DNA from: Piromyces finnis
Lineage: Eukaryota; Neocallimastigomycota; Neocallimastigomycetes; Neocallimastigales; Neocallimastigaceae
Length of the DNA stretch: 64,000 nt
Direction of reading: 5' to 3'
NCBI GenBank assembly: GCA_002104945.1
Contig: MCFH01000066.1
Coordinates: 62,001-126,000 of the forward strand
Shown: one piece after another, positions 1 to 11,879 of the stretch
How the letters are laid out: every line of letters begins with the position of its first letter
Numbering within the stretch: the stretch's first letter is position 1
Notes under the pieces: generated by a model
Seen by the model: the letters and a program-made list of their open reading frames with translations, nothing else
Databases searched by the model: none
What the model was told of the DNA's origin: nothing
Made by a program: the position numbers and the translations under genes

Positions 1-1
1 A

Positions 2-2531
2 TTCAGATCCAATCTCTATAAAGCTAATATTGTTTCTATCGGTAAACATTTTATTGATAAAAGCTTTAGACAAGGTTGGAAAGGCCTTAAAAAACTTGCC
101 AAACCAAGTTATTCGTCCTCCCATATTTCAACTATTAAAGACAAGAATGGCAAGGATTTATTTACTCTTCAAGAACAATTAAAACGTTGGGCTGAACATT
201 ATGAAAATCTTGCATCTGATGTTACAAATCACAGCTTAAATCGTGGTTGCTGGGAAAGAGCATTCCAATTCAACCATATCAATCAAATAGCATGGGATAT
301 AAATGGTCCCATTTCTATTGAGGAAATTAGGAATGTTGTTCTGTAAATGAAGAATAATAAGGCTCCAGGTCCCGATGGTATCCCAATTGAATTTTTCAAA
401 GCTTTCTTTTGTAACAAAGAACTGGAAAAAGAACATAAGTCTGCTGGAAATTGTCTTAAATTAATTTTTAATAAAATCTGGAATGGTTCCTTTCCTTTGA
501 AATGGAACTCTGCTTCCATTGTTTCTATTCCAAAGAAAGGCGATCTTTCAGACTGTAATAATTATCGTGGTATTTCTCTCATCAATGTAGGTCTTAAAAT
601 TATTTCAAAAATTGTAACTAATAGAATTTTAAAGTATGCTCTTTCTCATAACTTTATAAGACCTGAGCAATTTGGTTTTCGCAATAAAGAAGAATGTATT
701 AGCTTATTTATTTCCATTAGAGAAATCTGTCAAAGAAGGAAATTTAAAGGAAAAGCCACTTATGTCGCCTTTCTAGACCTTAAAAAAGCATACGACTCAG
801 TTCCTATTTTTAATATCCTTACAAAGTTATATAAATTAGGTATACGTGTTAAATGTTTTGATTTTCTCAATAATCTCTACTCTACCTCTAAAGCTCGTGC
901 ACGTTTCTTGGATATGCTTTCCAATGAATTCCCTATAAACCGTGGTGTAAGACAAGGATGTCCTCTTTCTCCTATACTGTTTAACCTCTTTATCAATGAT
1001 ATTTTAAATAAATGTGAAAGGCTTGGGGTTAGCTTAGGTAATAAACGTTGTTGTGGTGGCCTTTTCGCTGATGATATTGTTCTGATTGCTCCTAGCAAGA
1101 AGAACCTTCAAAAGATGCTCAATCTAGTGCATGATTGGGCTAATTTAAATGAAATGTCTTTTGGAATAAATAAATGTGCAACTATTGTTGTTAAACCTAT
1201 CAACTTTAATAGATCCCCTAGTTATGTCGACCCAACATTTTACATCGGTATGTACTCGATTCCAAAGGTTTCTTGCTATACTTATCTTGGAATCCCATTC
1301 GACGAAGATCTTTCTTTGACTCCTATTCTGTCTAATATGTACAAAAAAGTTCAGAAATCTTTATTCTCTTTTAAGAACTTCCTCACCAACAATTGTGTTC
1401 CTATTGGCTTAAAAAACATAGTAATTCATTCTTATATTTTAAGCAAAGTCTCTTATTATGCTCCTTTGCTTGGTTCCAACAAAAATAGAACTAGAAGAGT
1501 CCAATCTCTTATCAATACTGCTGTTTTATGGAGTGTCAATAGCTTTCACAATAAAAGTTTTAATAACAAAGATTTTGTTTTTGAACGAAATTCATTTATT
1601 AGTCTGTATGCTCTTACAAGAGATATGAAGATCCCTACCCTTTCAGGTATTTGTGCTGCGCAACAAGTGGAATGCTTTGTTAAATGGAGAAAATCAAATT
1701 GTATAATTAAAGATCTCGTCCGATCTATTCCTCCCATGTCTCATTACTCTTGGGCCAAAGAAGCTTATGAAAATAAATATTAAAAGTACTAAAGATATTA
1801 AAGAATACTATTGGAATAATAGTAGCCTAAATAATGGAAGTAAAGCCCTCAGATATACTAACAACAAATTCCTTAATTCAAATCGCCTAATGCATATCGG
1901 TCTCAACAAACCTCACTTAAATTTAGGAATTACCTGGATTATTCGTAATCGATGCAGTTATGAATACACTATCCGAATTGCTATTGCCAGTAATAGAGTT
2001 ACTCCTGACTTCCCTTGCGTCTGTCCATGTTGTGGATATGACAAACAATCTTTTTACCATTGGATATTAGAATGTTCCGCATTCTCTGAATACAGAGCTT
2101 TTTCACTTAGCTTTCTTGACGATCTTTTTACCCTTTTTTACAATAAATATAAGAATCAATTCATCACATACTTACTCCCCGAAACGGAAGTAAGAAAAAT
2201 AATTTATAACTATATTTTTACGTTCCTTCTTGGTGGAACTTTAGCTTATGATGAGCTACAAATCGATAAGGCGGAACAAAGACATTTGAATGAACAGCTT
2301 TACAGTTCATCGGGGTTTCATGTTCCATATGTAGAGGGTCTCGCGGCTTTTCTTACTAAAACAATCCCTATCATTAGTAGCTCTATGAAGCTACTTTTCG
2401 ATAGGTTTAGTAAGACACCTAAAGTAATCAAGAGCGCCGACATCGTACCGATATGGCAAAAGATCATTCCTAATGTTCGTACACAGGGTTCAATGTTAGT
2501 ATTTCCTCAAATTCGAATGAAAACATTATGA
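2..2531 (+). pseudogene. LINE-A ORF2 (reverse transcriptase plus zinc knuckle), broken
   Basis: The frame is open from base 2. It is interrupted by an in-frame TAA at 344-346, just before the RT fingers (KAPGPDGIPIEFF), and continues in the same frame to 1783. RT motifs seen in order are GPDGIP, IRPEQFGFR, AFLDLKKAYDSVP, the GVRQGCPLSPILFNLFIND block and the catalytic FADD (about 1066-1077). Near 1767-1783 the frame changes: the homologous sequence continues in a second frame to 2531, with a C-x2-C-x8-H-x4-C zinc knuckle (CPCCGYDKQSFYHWILEC) as in the C-terminus of many LINE ORF2 proteins. One nonsense mutation plus one frameshift make this copy inactive. Alignment with LINE-B, which is uninterrupted across the position of the TAA, supports the reading. 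Confidence 0.88.
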
Positions 2532-2829
2532 AATCATGGGAGAGTTTAGTGGACACCACACTATCATACCTGATGTTACTTCTTTTTTTTATTTCATTTA
2601 ATTTATTAGGTAGGGACCAATCCCACACAGTACAAATTGCAGAGTTCATTGAACTTTTATGCAACTTAAATAATTATTTTATATTATTTTATATCTATAT
2701 TTTTATTTATATATATTTTATTATTTTTATTTATTATTTATTATATTAATATCAATATGTATTATCACCTAATGTTATGTAATATCTCAAATTAAATAAA
2801 TAAATAAAAGATGTGTATTCTCTTCCTAG

Positions 2830-2861
<32 letters not shown>
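2532..2861 (+). repeat. LINE-A 3' UTR and poly(A) tract
   Basis: This is A/T-rich non-coding sequence after the ORF2 stop, ending in 29 consecutive A (2833-2861). No other gene is seen. The tract marks the 3' end of LINE-A and the exact junction with the LINE-B 5' segment. Confidence 0.8.
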
Positions 2862-2865
<4 letters not shown>

Positions 2866-3474
2866 TCTCTTGTAAGAATCCAATGTAGTCAACTTTAGCA
2901 TTTGCATTGTATTTTTATATTTATGTAGCTATTGTTGTATTGTTTCTTGTAAGAGACTGATTCATTTTACATCATGTAAAAATACTATTCACAAGCTTTC
3001 TGATATCGACATTTTTGATTCAAATTTTTTACCAATTTAAATATTTAATGAAAAGTAAAGTCAAACAATTTTAGTGTCAAAAAGCGAATCGAATTTACTA
3101 ACAACAAACCAAAACTAGAATTTTTAAAGAAAATTTACAACTAGAATTCAAAAAAAAGAAACTTTAAACAAAGCATCGTAACAATTTTTGTACTATCCAG
3201 TACTTTTAAGAAGAGAGAGAGACAGATTTTTTTCTATATACGTTATATTTATATTTTTTATTAGTACTTATTTTATATTCAATATTTTTAATTAGAATTA
3301 ATTATCATGTCAGTCCTTTATATTAAAGATAAGAATTATATCAGACGTGGTACCCGGTCTTATGGTATCCCCTTAGATGATATTCGCTCCTTCTTTATCC
3401 GTGGTATTCGATCATGGTCAGTAAATATGCTATGGGAAAAACTCGAGGTTATTCTAGAAGATAAATTTAATTCA
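2861..3474 (+). mobile_element. Duplicate, truncated 5' end of LINE-B
   Basis: This stretch of about 614 bp is almost identical to 3793-4411: the same 5' UTR beginning ACTCTTCTCTTGTAAGAATC, then the start of the same ORF (ATG at 3307, MSVLYIKDKNYIRRGTRSYG). Similarity stops abruptly after 3474, and the reading frame then runs only to 3642 in unrelated sequence. It differs from the downstream copy by a 3-bp insertion (one extra Phe) and a few substitutions. It is either a second LINE-B insertion that was later deleted or a tandem duplication of the 5' region. Confidence 0.85.
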
Positions 3475-3792
3475 TCCCTCTTGGGAACGTGCCTTCATTT
3501 ATTTAATAAATGTAGTTTCTCAAGGGGGTCTACTCATGCTCATGGTACTGAGAGATTAGAAAGAATTAAATCCAAGTATTGCGCAATGGATGTTTGGTTA
3601 GTCTTTAAGGGAAAATTATTAGGACTAAGCTCATGGTACTGAGCGATTAAAAAACATTTATCCATCGAATTTAAGTATTTGATGAATAAGTTGAATGTTT
3701 GATATTCAGGTAAGTTTGTATAGTATTTAATTAGAAGAGTAATACATTTTGTTGCTGTATTTTTTCTTTTATTCATGTATTCTTGTAGTACT
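3475..3792. other. Unassigned 318-bp spacer between the two LINE-B 5' ends
   Basis: No gene is recognised. It contains a 13-bp direct repeat, CTCATGGTACTGA, near 3538 and 3631. It also contains a 16-bp string, TGATATTCAGGTAAGT (3700-3715), that recurs at 12000-12015 in the unrelated-looking block upstream of scaffoldin gene 1. It may be the remains of another mobile element. Confidence 0.5.
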
Positions 3793-6700
3793 ACTCTTCT
3801 CTTGTAAGAATCCAATGTAGTCAACTTTAGCATTTGCATTGTATTTTTATATTTATGTAGCTATTGTTGTATTGTTTCTTGTAAGAGACTGATTCACTCT
3901 ACATCATGTAAAAATACTATTCACAAGCTTTCTGGTGTCGACATTCTTGATTCAAATTTTTACCAATTTAAATATTTAATGAAAAGTAAAGTCAAACAAT
4001 TTTAGTGTCAAAAAGCGAATCGAATTTACTAACAACAAACCAAAACTAGAATTTTTAAAAAAAGTTAACAACTAGAATTCAAAAAAAAAAAAGAAACTTT
4101 AAACAAAGCATCGTAACAATTTTTGTACTATCCAGTACTTTTAAGAAGAGAGAGAGAGAGAGAGATTTTTTTCCATATACCTTATATTTATAATTTTTAT
4201 TAGTATTTATTTTATATTCAATATTTTTTAATTAGAATTAATTATCATGTCAGTCCTTTATATTAAAGATAAGAATTATATCAGACGTGGTACCCGGTCT
4301 TATGGTATCCCCTTAGATGATATTCGCTCCTTTATCCGTGGTATTCGATCATGGTCAGTAAATATGCTATGGGAAAAACTCGAGGTTATTCTAGAAGATA
4401 AATTTAATTCAGTTATTAGTGTTAAATATTTTCAGACTTTCAATGATCACTTTTTCTTAGTCAAGGTTCATGGTTCATCGAAAGATTGTATTAAAATCTT
4501 ACACATGTTAAAGAAGAAACTTTCAGTTACCTCAATTTCCTTTTCAGCTCGTAGTAGAAGGAATCACAAATACACTTTTTCCACACTCAAACGTAAAATT
4601 TTAGTTTCTAATAAACATCAACATTCTATTCAACAATCATTTCAACAATCAGTTCAACAATCCCATCAACAATCCGATCTTCAACAAGATCTTCAACAAG
4701 ATCTTCAACAAGTTTCCCATCATGAAAATATTCCAGATCTACAGCAAACACAATTTCAATCTCAACATTCAACAATTAATTCTAATTGTTCTATCAACTC
4801 TGATAACAGTTCAATAGTTGATAGTTCTTCAGTTTCACAGCCATCTAGTAATAGTTCTACTTATTCCTCTGATGCATCATCCATTAATAACGATGACTTT
4901 AATAATAATAATAATAGCAACGATTCTTCCTCATCCAACAAGCCTGATAACTTTTCTTTTTGTCTTAGTTGGAACACCAATGGGTGGAATCACGAAAAGA
5001 GAGATAGTATTAGCTATTTCACAGCTATTTTCAAACCATTATTTTTATGTTTCCAAGAAACTGGTAATGGTTCTGGATCGAATACAGATTATCCTTGTCG
5101 TGTTACTTTGCGAAACTATATACACTTTTTCAAGAAAGCTGACGAATCAGTTCCTGGAATGAGAGATTTATATTTAGTTTTTCACAATTCGTGTCAAGCC
5201 TCACTTGAAAACTTCTCTGGAAAGTATATTATTTCTATTTATACTTTTAGTCTCTGGAATAGATTCAAATGCTCGATTGGAAATGTTTATATGCCTCATA
5301 GTCATCACAACATCTATGTTGATCATGCAAAGTTAGAAGTTCGCTTGTGGTTACAAACTCATTCATCCCATCCATCGATTCTTGTTGGTGATTTTAATAT
5401 GTCTAAAGTAAAATTATCCAACTGGTTATCAACTAATGGATTAGGAGATTGGGAAATTCTTCCGCTTAGAGGGTCTACTATCTCTTGGACTCGAGGTAAT
5501 CAATCTTCCGACATTGACCATGCTCTTATCAATTCGAAGATGAAAGATCTTATTCACTCAGGATCATTTATAAATAATTTTTATCCTGTATCAGACCATA
5601 AGCCACTTCTTATTAATGGTAAAATTATTCCTATGGAAGATTTTTCTAATGACTTTAATGTTCCTAAGAAAATTCTGAAATGGAATAGATTAAAATGTAT
5701 TGAGGAAAAGGAATCTATTCTCAGTCATAATAAATTCCAAATACTTTCAGCAAAATTCAACGATCCTAATGTTTCTACAGATGAACTTTCCAAAGAGTTT
5801 ACTTCAACTGCTTTTTCAATTGCAGACGAGCTCAGTATTACCTCAGCAAATAATGTTATAATGTCTTCATTTCATATTTCACAACAAATTTTTAATCTCC
5901 AAAAAATCAAAATGAAGTTGTATAAGAGATTTAAAAAAGAAAGAATTTATGATATAGATGAATTTATTAAAAGAATTAAAATCTACCGTAAGCTCATTGA
6001 TTACATCCACAAAAGATGTAATGAATTTAGGAAACAAGAATATCTTCATTGGATTAAAACAGGATGTGAGTATATGAAGAGTCATAATCCTAAGAAGGCC
6101 TGGAAATGGATCAAGAAAACTGCAAAAATTGGAAAAGATTCTTTCTTTATTGCTCAACCAATTAAAAATAAAAATGGAGAATTAGTTGTTGCTACAGAAG
6201 AACAACTAGAAGTGTGGCATGATCATTTCGAAAAGCTTGCATCAGATCCAAGTGGTGTAAGTCTTGATTTGGAGCATTGGTATGAAGAACCAATGAATAA
6301 ACGTTTTTCACTTCCTATGCTTGATGAGTGGGATATCAATCAAGATATTAGTATTGATGAAGTCAAGTCAGCTATACTCTCTACTCCAAATTATAAAGCA
6401 TCAGGTCCGGATGGTATTCCAATTGAATTTTACAAAGCATTAATTCCATCAAGTAATGATTCTAATAATGCTACAGATAATAATTCTTCTGGTAATGTCA
6501 CTTCTGGTAATACCACTTCAGATAATGATGCTCTTATTCTTAAATTATTCAACCGTATTTGGGATGGAAACTTCCCCATCTCTTGGAATGAATCCAGTAT
6601 TTTTTCTATTCATAAGAAGGGAGATTGTGATAACTATCGGGGTATATCACTTATCAATAATGATATTAAGTTGATTTCAAAAATTGTCACCACTAGAATC

Positions 6701-7866
6701 TCAGAATATGGTTTAAAGAATAATTTCATTAGACCTGAACAATTTGGTTTTCGAAAAAAGGAAGAAAGTATCAGTCTTTTCATTTCAATCCAAGAAATAT
6801 GCCGTAGACGTCAATTAGATAATAAAGAGACATATTTGGCCTTTTTAGATCTCAGGAAAGCATACGATTCAGTTCCAATCGGTAATATTCTCCATAAATT
6901 AGATTGTTTAGGAATTCGAGGTAAGAGTTTACAATTTATCAAAAATTTATACTTAACATCTAAGGCTAATGTCAAATTAGATGGACAATTCTCGAAATCT
7001 TTTGATGTGAAGAAAGGAATCCGTCAAGGTTGCCACTTTCTCCTATTCTTTTTAATCTCTTTATTAATGATATATTTAGAGAGTGCGAAGATCTCGGAGT
7101 CAGTTTAGGTGACACTCGATGCTGTGGTGGACTTTTTGCAGATGATATAGTTATTTGTGCTCCAACAAGAGGATGCTTAAAAAAGATGCTTAGAAGAGTT
7201 AATGAATGGGCCTTGTATAATGAAATGGAATTTGGTATCCAGAAATGTTCAACGATGGTGATTCATCCTGAATCAATAGAAAATCAGAACAAGAGAGATC
7301 CAAAATTTTACTTAGCAGGAAAACCAATTCAAACTACTGATTGCTATACTTATCTTGGTGTTCCATTTGATAAGAATTTGTCCCTTAAACCAGTAATTAA
7401 AGCTCTTAATAACAAGATTTTGAAAGGACTCTTTTCAGTCAGTAAATTCTTAAGAAATCCTAATACTCCTATTTCTTTCAAAAAGCTAGTACTTAATTCA
7501 CAAGTAATTAGCAGAGTTTCATACTTTGCACCATTACTTGGATCCAACGAAGCTAGGTCTAGGATTGCTCAGAAGCATGTTAACAAAGGAATAACGGTGG
7601 GTTGCCGGAGTTCATAAAGCTGTATTGTTTATATCTTTATACTCTATCTCAAAAGATTTGAATATTCCTCCATTGTCAGCCAAATGTGCATTAGCTCAGG
7701 TTAGATGTTTTAACAAATGGAAAAACTCAAATTGTATTATCTCATACCTTGTCAATTACATTTCTAAATTTAGAAAATACACGTGGTGCAAATCAAGTAG
7801 GATACTTGATAAAAAATTAAAGAAGCATGGAGATGTTAAAGCAGTTAAAAACTTTTATTGGAATGC
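3793..7866 (+). mobile_element. LINE-B retrotransposon, 3' truncated
   Basis: The 5' UTR (3793-4246, with a GA microsatellite near 4147-4164) is followed by a long ORF with endonuclease and reverse transcriptase. LINE homology runs to about 7866 (KNFYWNA). There the sequence switches without a gap into the minus-strand RT of a Ty3/gypsy element. The zinc-knuckle end, 3' UTR and poly(A) are absent and do not reappear on the far side of the gypsy fragment, so the junction reflects deletion or rearrangement and not a simple nested insertion. Confidence 0.88.
4247..7866 (+). pseudogene. LINE-B polyprotein (endonuclease-reverse transcriptase), frameshifted
   Basis: The first frame (4247-7108) encodes a basic N-terminal region, a Gln-rich then Ser/Asn-rich linker (residues about 125-235), an APE-type endonuclease and the first half of an RT. 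Endonuclease motifs are SWNTNGW at about residue 238, QETG, VGDFNM, SDIDHA and SDHKPL. The RT starts with SGPDGIPIEFYKA at about residue 715. At 7030-7034 one base is missing in the codons after RQGC; the frame with PLSPILFNL and the catalytic FADD (7138-7149) continues to 7617. A second disruption near 7600-7625 shifts to a third frame that runs into the gypsy junction at about 7866. The Ser/Asn/Thr-rich insert after IPIEFYKA (about 6445-6520) is absent from LINE-A. Confidence 0.88.
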
Positions 7867-8414
7867 AAGTTCTTCTTTGTGGAAATCACACTTCGCTAAC
7901 TTAGCTACTAGACGATTTTCTATTAGCTTTTGTAGGACTCTTTTTATATGCCCTACATGATCTTCAAGTGACTTGGAGTAGATGATGATATCATCCAAGT
8001 ACACCTGACAGCAGTCATTGATTTCTTCTGCTAGCACAGTATTGATGAACCCTTGGAAAGTAGCAGGAGCATTAGTCAACCCAAATGGCATCACTAGATA
8101 TTCGTAATGCCCAAACTTGGTTGAGAATGCCTTCTTGTATTCGTCGCCTTCACGGATACGCACGAGGTTATAGGCAGACTTCAAATCCAGCCTGGAGAAG
8201 ATAGTCGCACCTTTCATAGCATCGAATACTTGACTGATGAGTGATAAGGGAAGGAATTACTTACAGTTACCTTGTTGAGGCGTCTGTAGTCAGTACATAA
8301 TCGCCTTTCACCACTCTTTTTGGGCACGAAAAACACAGGATAACCCGCAGGGCTCTCGGACTTTCTGATGAAGCCCTTTGCCAGATTTTCCTCTATATAT
8401 TCCTTCAGTGCTTT
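7867..8414 (-). pseudogene. Gypsy reverse transcriptase continuation, frameshifted and truncated
   Basis: Directly downstream of the 8415-8417 stop, the same frame continues with conserved RT sequence ([16 protein letters not shown], then [19 protein letters not shown]). Near 8240-8255 a frame change occurs. The next frame (8217 to 7855) carries GATIFSRLDLKSAYN, FGLTNAPATFQ and the catalytic YLDDIIIYS, and ends in KLAKCDFHKEEL at the junction with LINE-B. All motifs are standard Ty3/gypsy RT motifs. Confidence 0.85.
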
Positions 8415-11105
8415 TTATTCTTCTGGATTGAAGGGATATATAGGCCCTTTATGAAGACTAGCATCCGGCTCCAGGTCGATCTTACAGTCGTAAGGACGAT
8501 GTTCTGGTAGCTGGTTGGCTATTTCTTCATTAAATGCTTCTTTGAAATTGTAGTAGTACTTTTCCACAATTTCTTCAGACGTAGGTTGGTTTTCGTCTAA
8601 GTTTTCTTTCTGTACCAACCCTACGTAAATGTGATTTTTCTCTAAGTTGGATTCAAATGCCAACCCTCCGGAATCACATTTTTTCTCTAAGTTAGAACTT
8701 AGTGTCAACCCTCCGGAAACGCGAATTTTCTTTAAGTTAGCACTTTTTACCAACCTTACTGAAATCGCGGATTTCTCAAAGTTGGAACTCGATGCCAACC
8801 CTCCAGAACTTCCGTTTCTGGCTTCCCTCGCAGCCTTGTGGCTACCATTACCCACAATTTCGGCTTCTATGTTTTCCGCAGTTACAGTTACCAGTGGCCT
8901 TCTTACTTTTACATTAGTAACTGTGGTTATGGGACTTAATTGGATACAGTAGTAGATGTCACTACCATTCATACCATAACTGTTGGTGGGTTCCTTTTCT
9001 TTGCCATTATCTATTACAAAGTACCTCACTTGTGCATCTTTATCATAACCTCTGTAGATAAAGTGCTCGTCTATGAAGGCCAAGCCCACGATAATCATCT
9101 CCGACATGTTGTCGGATAGGTGACAACTTGTGTTGAAGCAGTATGGTTTAGCTTCCTGTTCACCAGATGGAGTTAACCATAACTTCAACTGCAAGTCGTC
9201 TGAGAACTGTTTTAACTCGATATCTCCATTAATAGTTCTAAATATGGCTGGTTTATCCACTACCTTCAACCAGAGTTTCTTTGCTAAATTTGGGTGAATG
9301 AGGTTTGTAGTGGAACCAGTATCATACAAGACTTCTACCCTTTTTATATCTCGAGGGTTTCTTCTCGCGTTTATTTCAGCTACTAGTTGATTCTGATTGT
9401 AGTAGCTATTATTCACCTTTGGCTGACTAGCCATGGCTTTAGGTAATGGGTTGTTTCCCATACTAGAAGGTCCTTGCTTTGGTTGGAAACTGGAACTTCT
9501 TCTGAAGTTTAACTTATTTAAGGATTCACGACGTTCTTTAGTACTATTACTGTTTTTTACATAAGTCTGAGTGTTGGTCTGCTCAACTTTAGGCTTGTTA
9601 CTTGGCTTGTTGTTCTTCTGCTTTAACTCGGCCCATTTAGGAAGTCTACATGGGTCTGTAATATCCAACAAGGCCATGATAGTGGTCTGGCAATCTCTCT
9701 TATCGTACTTTTCTATGGTTTCATTACGGAAGACTGCTTGGTGATTATCGCACTTTAACAAAACTTCACTTAATGTTTCCAACGTACGTTCCTGTTCAGG
9801 GATATCATAGAACGCTTCCCTAACAGAAGGCCTGACCTGTTGTATTAACACTTGTCTCCTTACATTATTTGGAAGCCCAAGTGTTTCCGTCAATTCATTG
9901 AACTCTTCCAAGTAATCGTATGCTTTTCCCCACTCATGTGTGAGCTTAAGCAACTTTGACTTGCAGAGTTCATGGGGAGACTCTAGTGGAAACTTATCTT
10001 GAAGGTGGAGGAATAGTCTTTCAGCATCAGGATTCCTACGCTGCAACATCCTCTCCCTAAGTCTATACCATCTCAATACTTTCCCACCTAGATGATCTTC
10101 AATAAAGCTAACCTTTGCCTTTTCGTCGTTACCATAGTCATATGGGTAACGTTTGAAATGACGTAAGCATTTCTCTTGAAAACCCTCTAAGTCTATCCCA
10201 TTATTGTCAAACATAGGCACTTTTTCCTCATACCTATGTACTCGCCAGTCGAACATCTTCACGTCCCCATCCTCGGAGTATTCCGTAGGGTTGGTGCTAC
10301 TACTAGTTCCAGCACCATGAGGATTACCCATACCACCGGTTTGATAGGATGTTCTTTCATGAGCTCTGGCTTCAGCTCTTCTGTTCATGGCTTCGACTTT
10401 AGCCTCGAACAATTTTTCTCTTTCTTCTAGAGCGTTTCGTTGCTCCCTCAATCTGGCCATCTCTTCTTCAAGCTCTTTTTTATAAGAGACAAAGGCACTA
10501 GATTGGCGGTACAACGTTTCTTGGTTGTTTAGCACTTGCTGGTGGTCTTGTAACCTTTCCTCATGTTCTGCAGTAAAGGCATTTTCCACAGCATGCAGCT
10601 CTTCCAAGCTAACTTGGCTAGCTGACTCATTTGCTTCCAACCTTTGATCCACTTCAACAAATTTTTGCTGAAGAGCATCGTTTATCTCGCTCTTGTAAAC
10701 CTCAATACCCCGAAGTTGTTCTTCCATAGCACCCAGACGGTTTCCCATACTAACAAACTGGCTAGATATTTCCGAAACCCATCTATTAAGAAGAACTTCA
10801 ATGTGCTGCATTGGGTTTACCTCACTATTATTAGTAAAAAAGAAAGAAGGATCAACAGGGGCGGGCATAGAATCCCCCTGTTGAACCTGTAAATTCTGAT
10901 TAGATTCGACCTCAGTGCTTTCGAGAAGCACTGGGGTTCGAACCCGTGACATTCCCTCTACACCATCCATGCCATCCGCGCTCGCCGCGTCAGGACGGGT
11001 CCCGTCCCTTACGAATGATGTTTTTGTGTCCAATTTATGGACACCTCGAGGGTTAGGAGACTTACCTGGGTTTTTCATTTCTAATTCAAAAATAAATTCT
11101 TTCAA
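8415..11105 (-). pseudogene. Gypsy gag-protease-RT polyprotein, 5' part (ORF of 896 aa)
   Basis: In order the ORF has a hydrophilic N-terminus, a long Glu/Arg-rich coiled coil (about residues 125-245), and a retrotransposon-gag domain containing VSFIEDHLGGKVLRWY and a Leu-rich helical region (about 330-460). A basic Ser/Asn linker follows, then an aspartic protease with VLYDTGSTTNLIHP at about residue 590. A repetitive segment of 15-residue units (GGLxxxSNLEK) precedes the start of RT (HRPYDCKIDL). The frame ends at TAA 8415-8417 inside the conserved RT sequence after NPEE, where related elements read straight on. The stop is therefore a lesion unless it is used for readthrough. No CCHC zinc knuckle was recognised after the capsid region. 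Confidence 0.85.
8616..8830 (-). repeat. 45-bp tandem repeat inside the gypsy ORF (15-aa units)
   Basis: On the plus strand the word CAACC of each unit falls at 8616, 8661, 8706, 8751 and 8796, a constant period of 45 bp. Units align as CAACCCTCCGGAA plus a diverged remainder. They encode a 15-residue repeat with Gly-Gly-Leu and Asn-Leu-Glu/Lys between protease and RT. Confidence 0.8.
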
Positions 11106-11879
11106 TAAATTAAAGAATTTATTATATAAAATATGATTGTGATGAATTTTAAAATTTAAAATAATGAATTTTTTATTACTATACTATTAGAAAATAATTA
11201 TTTTTAATAATAAATTTACTTCTTTTAAATATAATATTTGAATATTATATAAAATATCGTAAATGATTATTATTAAACAATAATTTAAATGAAATAAAAT
11301 ATGTTTTTAAGAACTTTTAATAAAACTAACCTAATTAAAACTAAGCTAACGTAAGAACTAACTATAAAGCGATAGTATTGTAAAAGGTTTTTTATATTAT
11401 TAGTTAATATGTTATATAACTAGTTAATTAAGTTAGTTATTACCTCTCTATACGAGTTAATAACTAAATAAAGTTTTATAAAAAATAATAAAAGAAGGAA
11501 AATAAATATTATAACACAAAAATAAATATAAATGTATATAAATATTATTATGAAATAAATTTACTTAAATAATTATTTTTAATTATATCTTTTATTTATT
11601 TAGTATAATTATAATACATTAATTATTATTATAGTTACTAATTTACTTTAATACTAACGCTAAAGTATTTAACGTTAGTTTTAACTATACTATTTAACTA
11701 TATTAGTTTATTTTCTTTACCACTTGATTGGGTAAAGCAAATAAACTTCCTATTTAATTAATAACCATTAATATATGGTTATACATATATCCGGCCAATA
11801 AATGATGACCAGAATATATCGTTTCAATTGAAATATTTGTGGGCAAAATTATGGCCACAAATATTTCTTACAAAAAGGT
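11106..11879. other. A/T-rich stretch without recognised gene
   Basis: This lies upstream of the gypsy gag start. It is dominated by A/T with scattered TTAGTTA/TAACTAA words around 11395-11470 and a few short inverted words. It may contain gypsy leader or LTR sequence, but no TG...CA boundaries with matching repeats could be identified. Confidence 0.5.

Larger units (their letters stand above)
1..2861 (+). mobile_element. Non-LTR (LINE) retrotransposon fragment, LINE-A, with poly(A) tail
   Basis: The 3' part of a LINE runs from the window edge to a run of 29 A at 2833-2861. It contains a broken reverse transcriptase reading frame, a C-terminal zinc-knuckle segment, a 3' untranslated region of about 300 bp and the terminal A tract typical of target-primed retrotransposition. 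The endonuclease part lies outside the window. The next base after the A tract is already the 5' end of a second LINE, so no target-site duplication can be delimited. The RT resembles that of LINE-B downstream but differs at many residues, so the two are related subfamilies and not copies of one insertion. Confidence 0.9.
7867..11105 (-). mobile_element. Ty3/gypsy LTR-retrotransposon fragment (gag-protease-partial RT)
   Basis: This is a minus-strand element, visibly richer in G/C than the flanks. Gag starts at 11105 and is followed by protease and the first part of RT, which stops at the LINE-B junction near 7867. RNase H, integrase and the 3' LTR are missing. I could not define a 5' LTR or a convincing primer-binding site in the A/T-rich DNA upstream of gag (11106-11880). 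The element is dead: it has a stop, a frameshift and a truncation. Confidence 0.85.

Noticed and set aside
8647-8952. Plus-strand 101-aa frame inside the gypsy element
   Set aside because: It is antisense to the 15-residue repeat region of the polyprotein and reflects its tandem structure.
11106-11879. 5' LTR of the gypsy element
   Set aside because: No boundary pair, duplicate LTR or clear primer-binding site could be found, so it was left unassigned.
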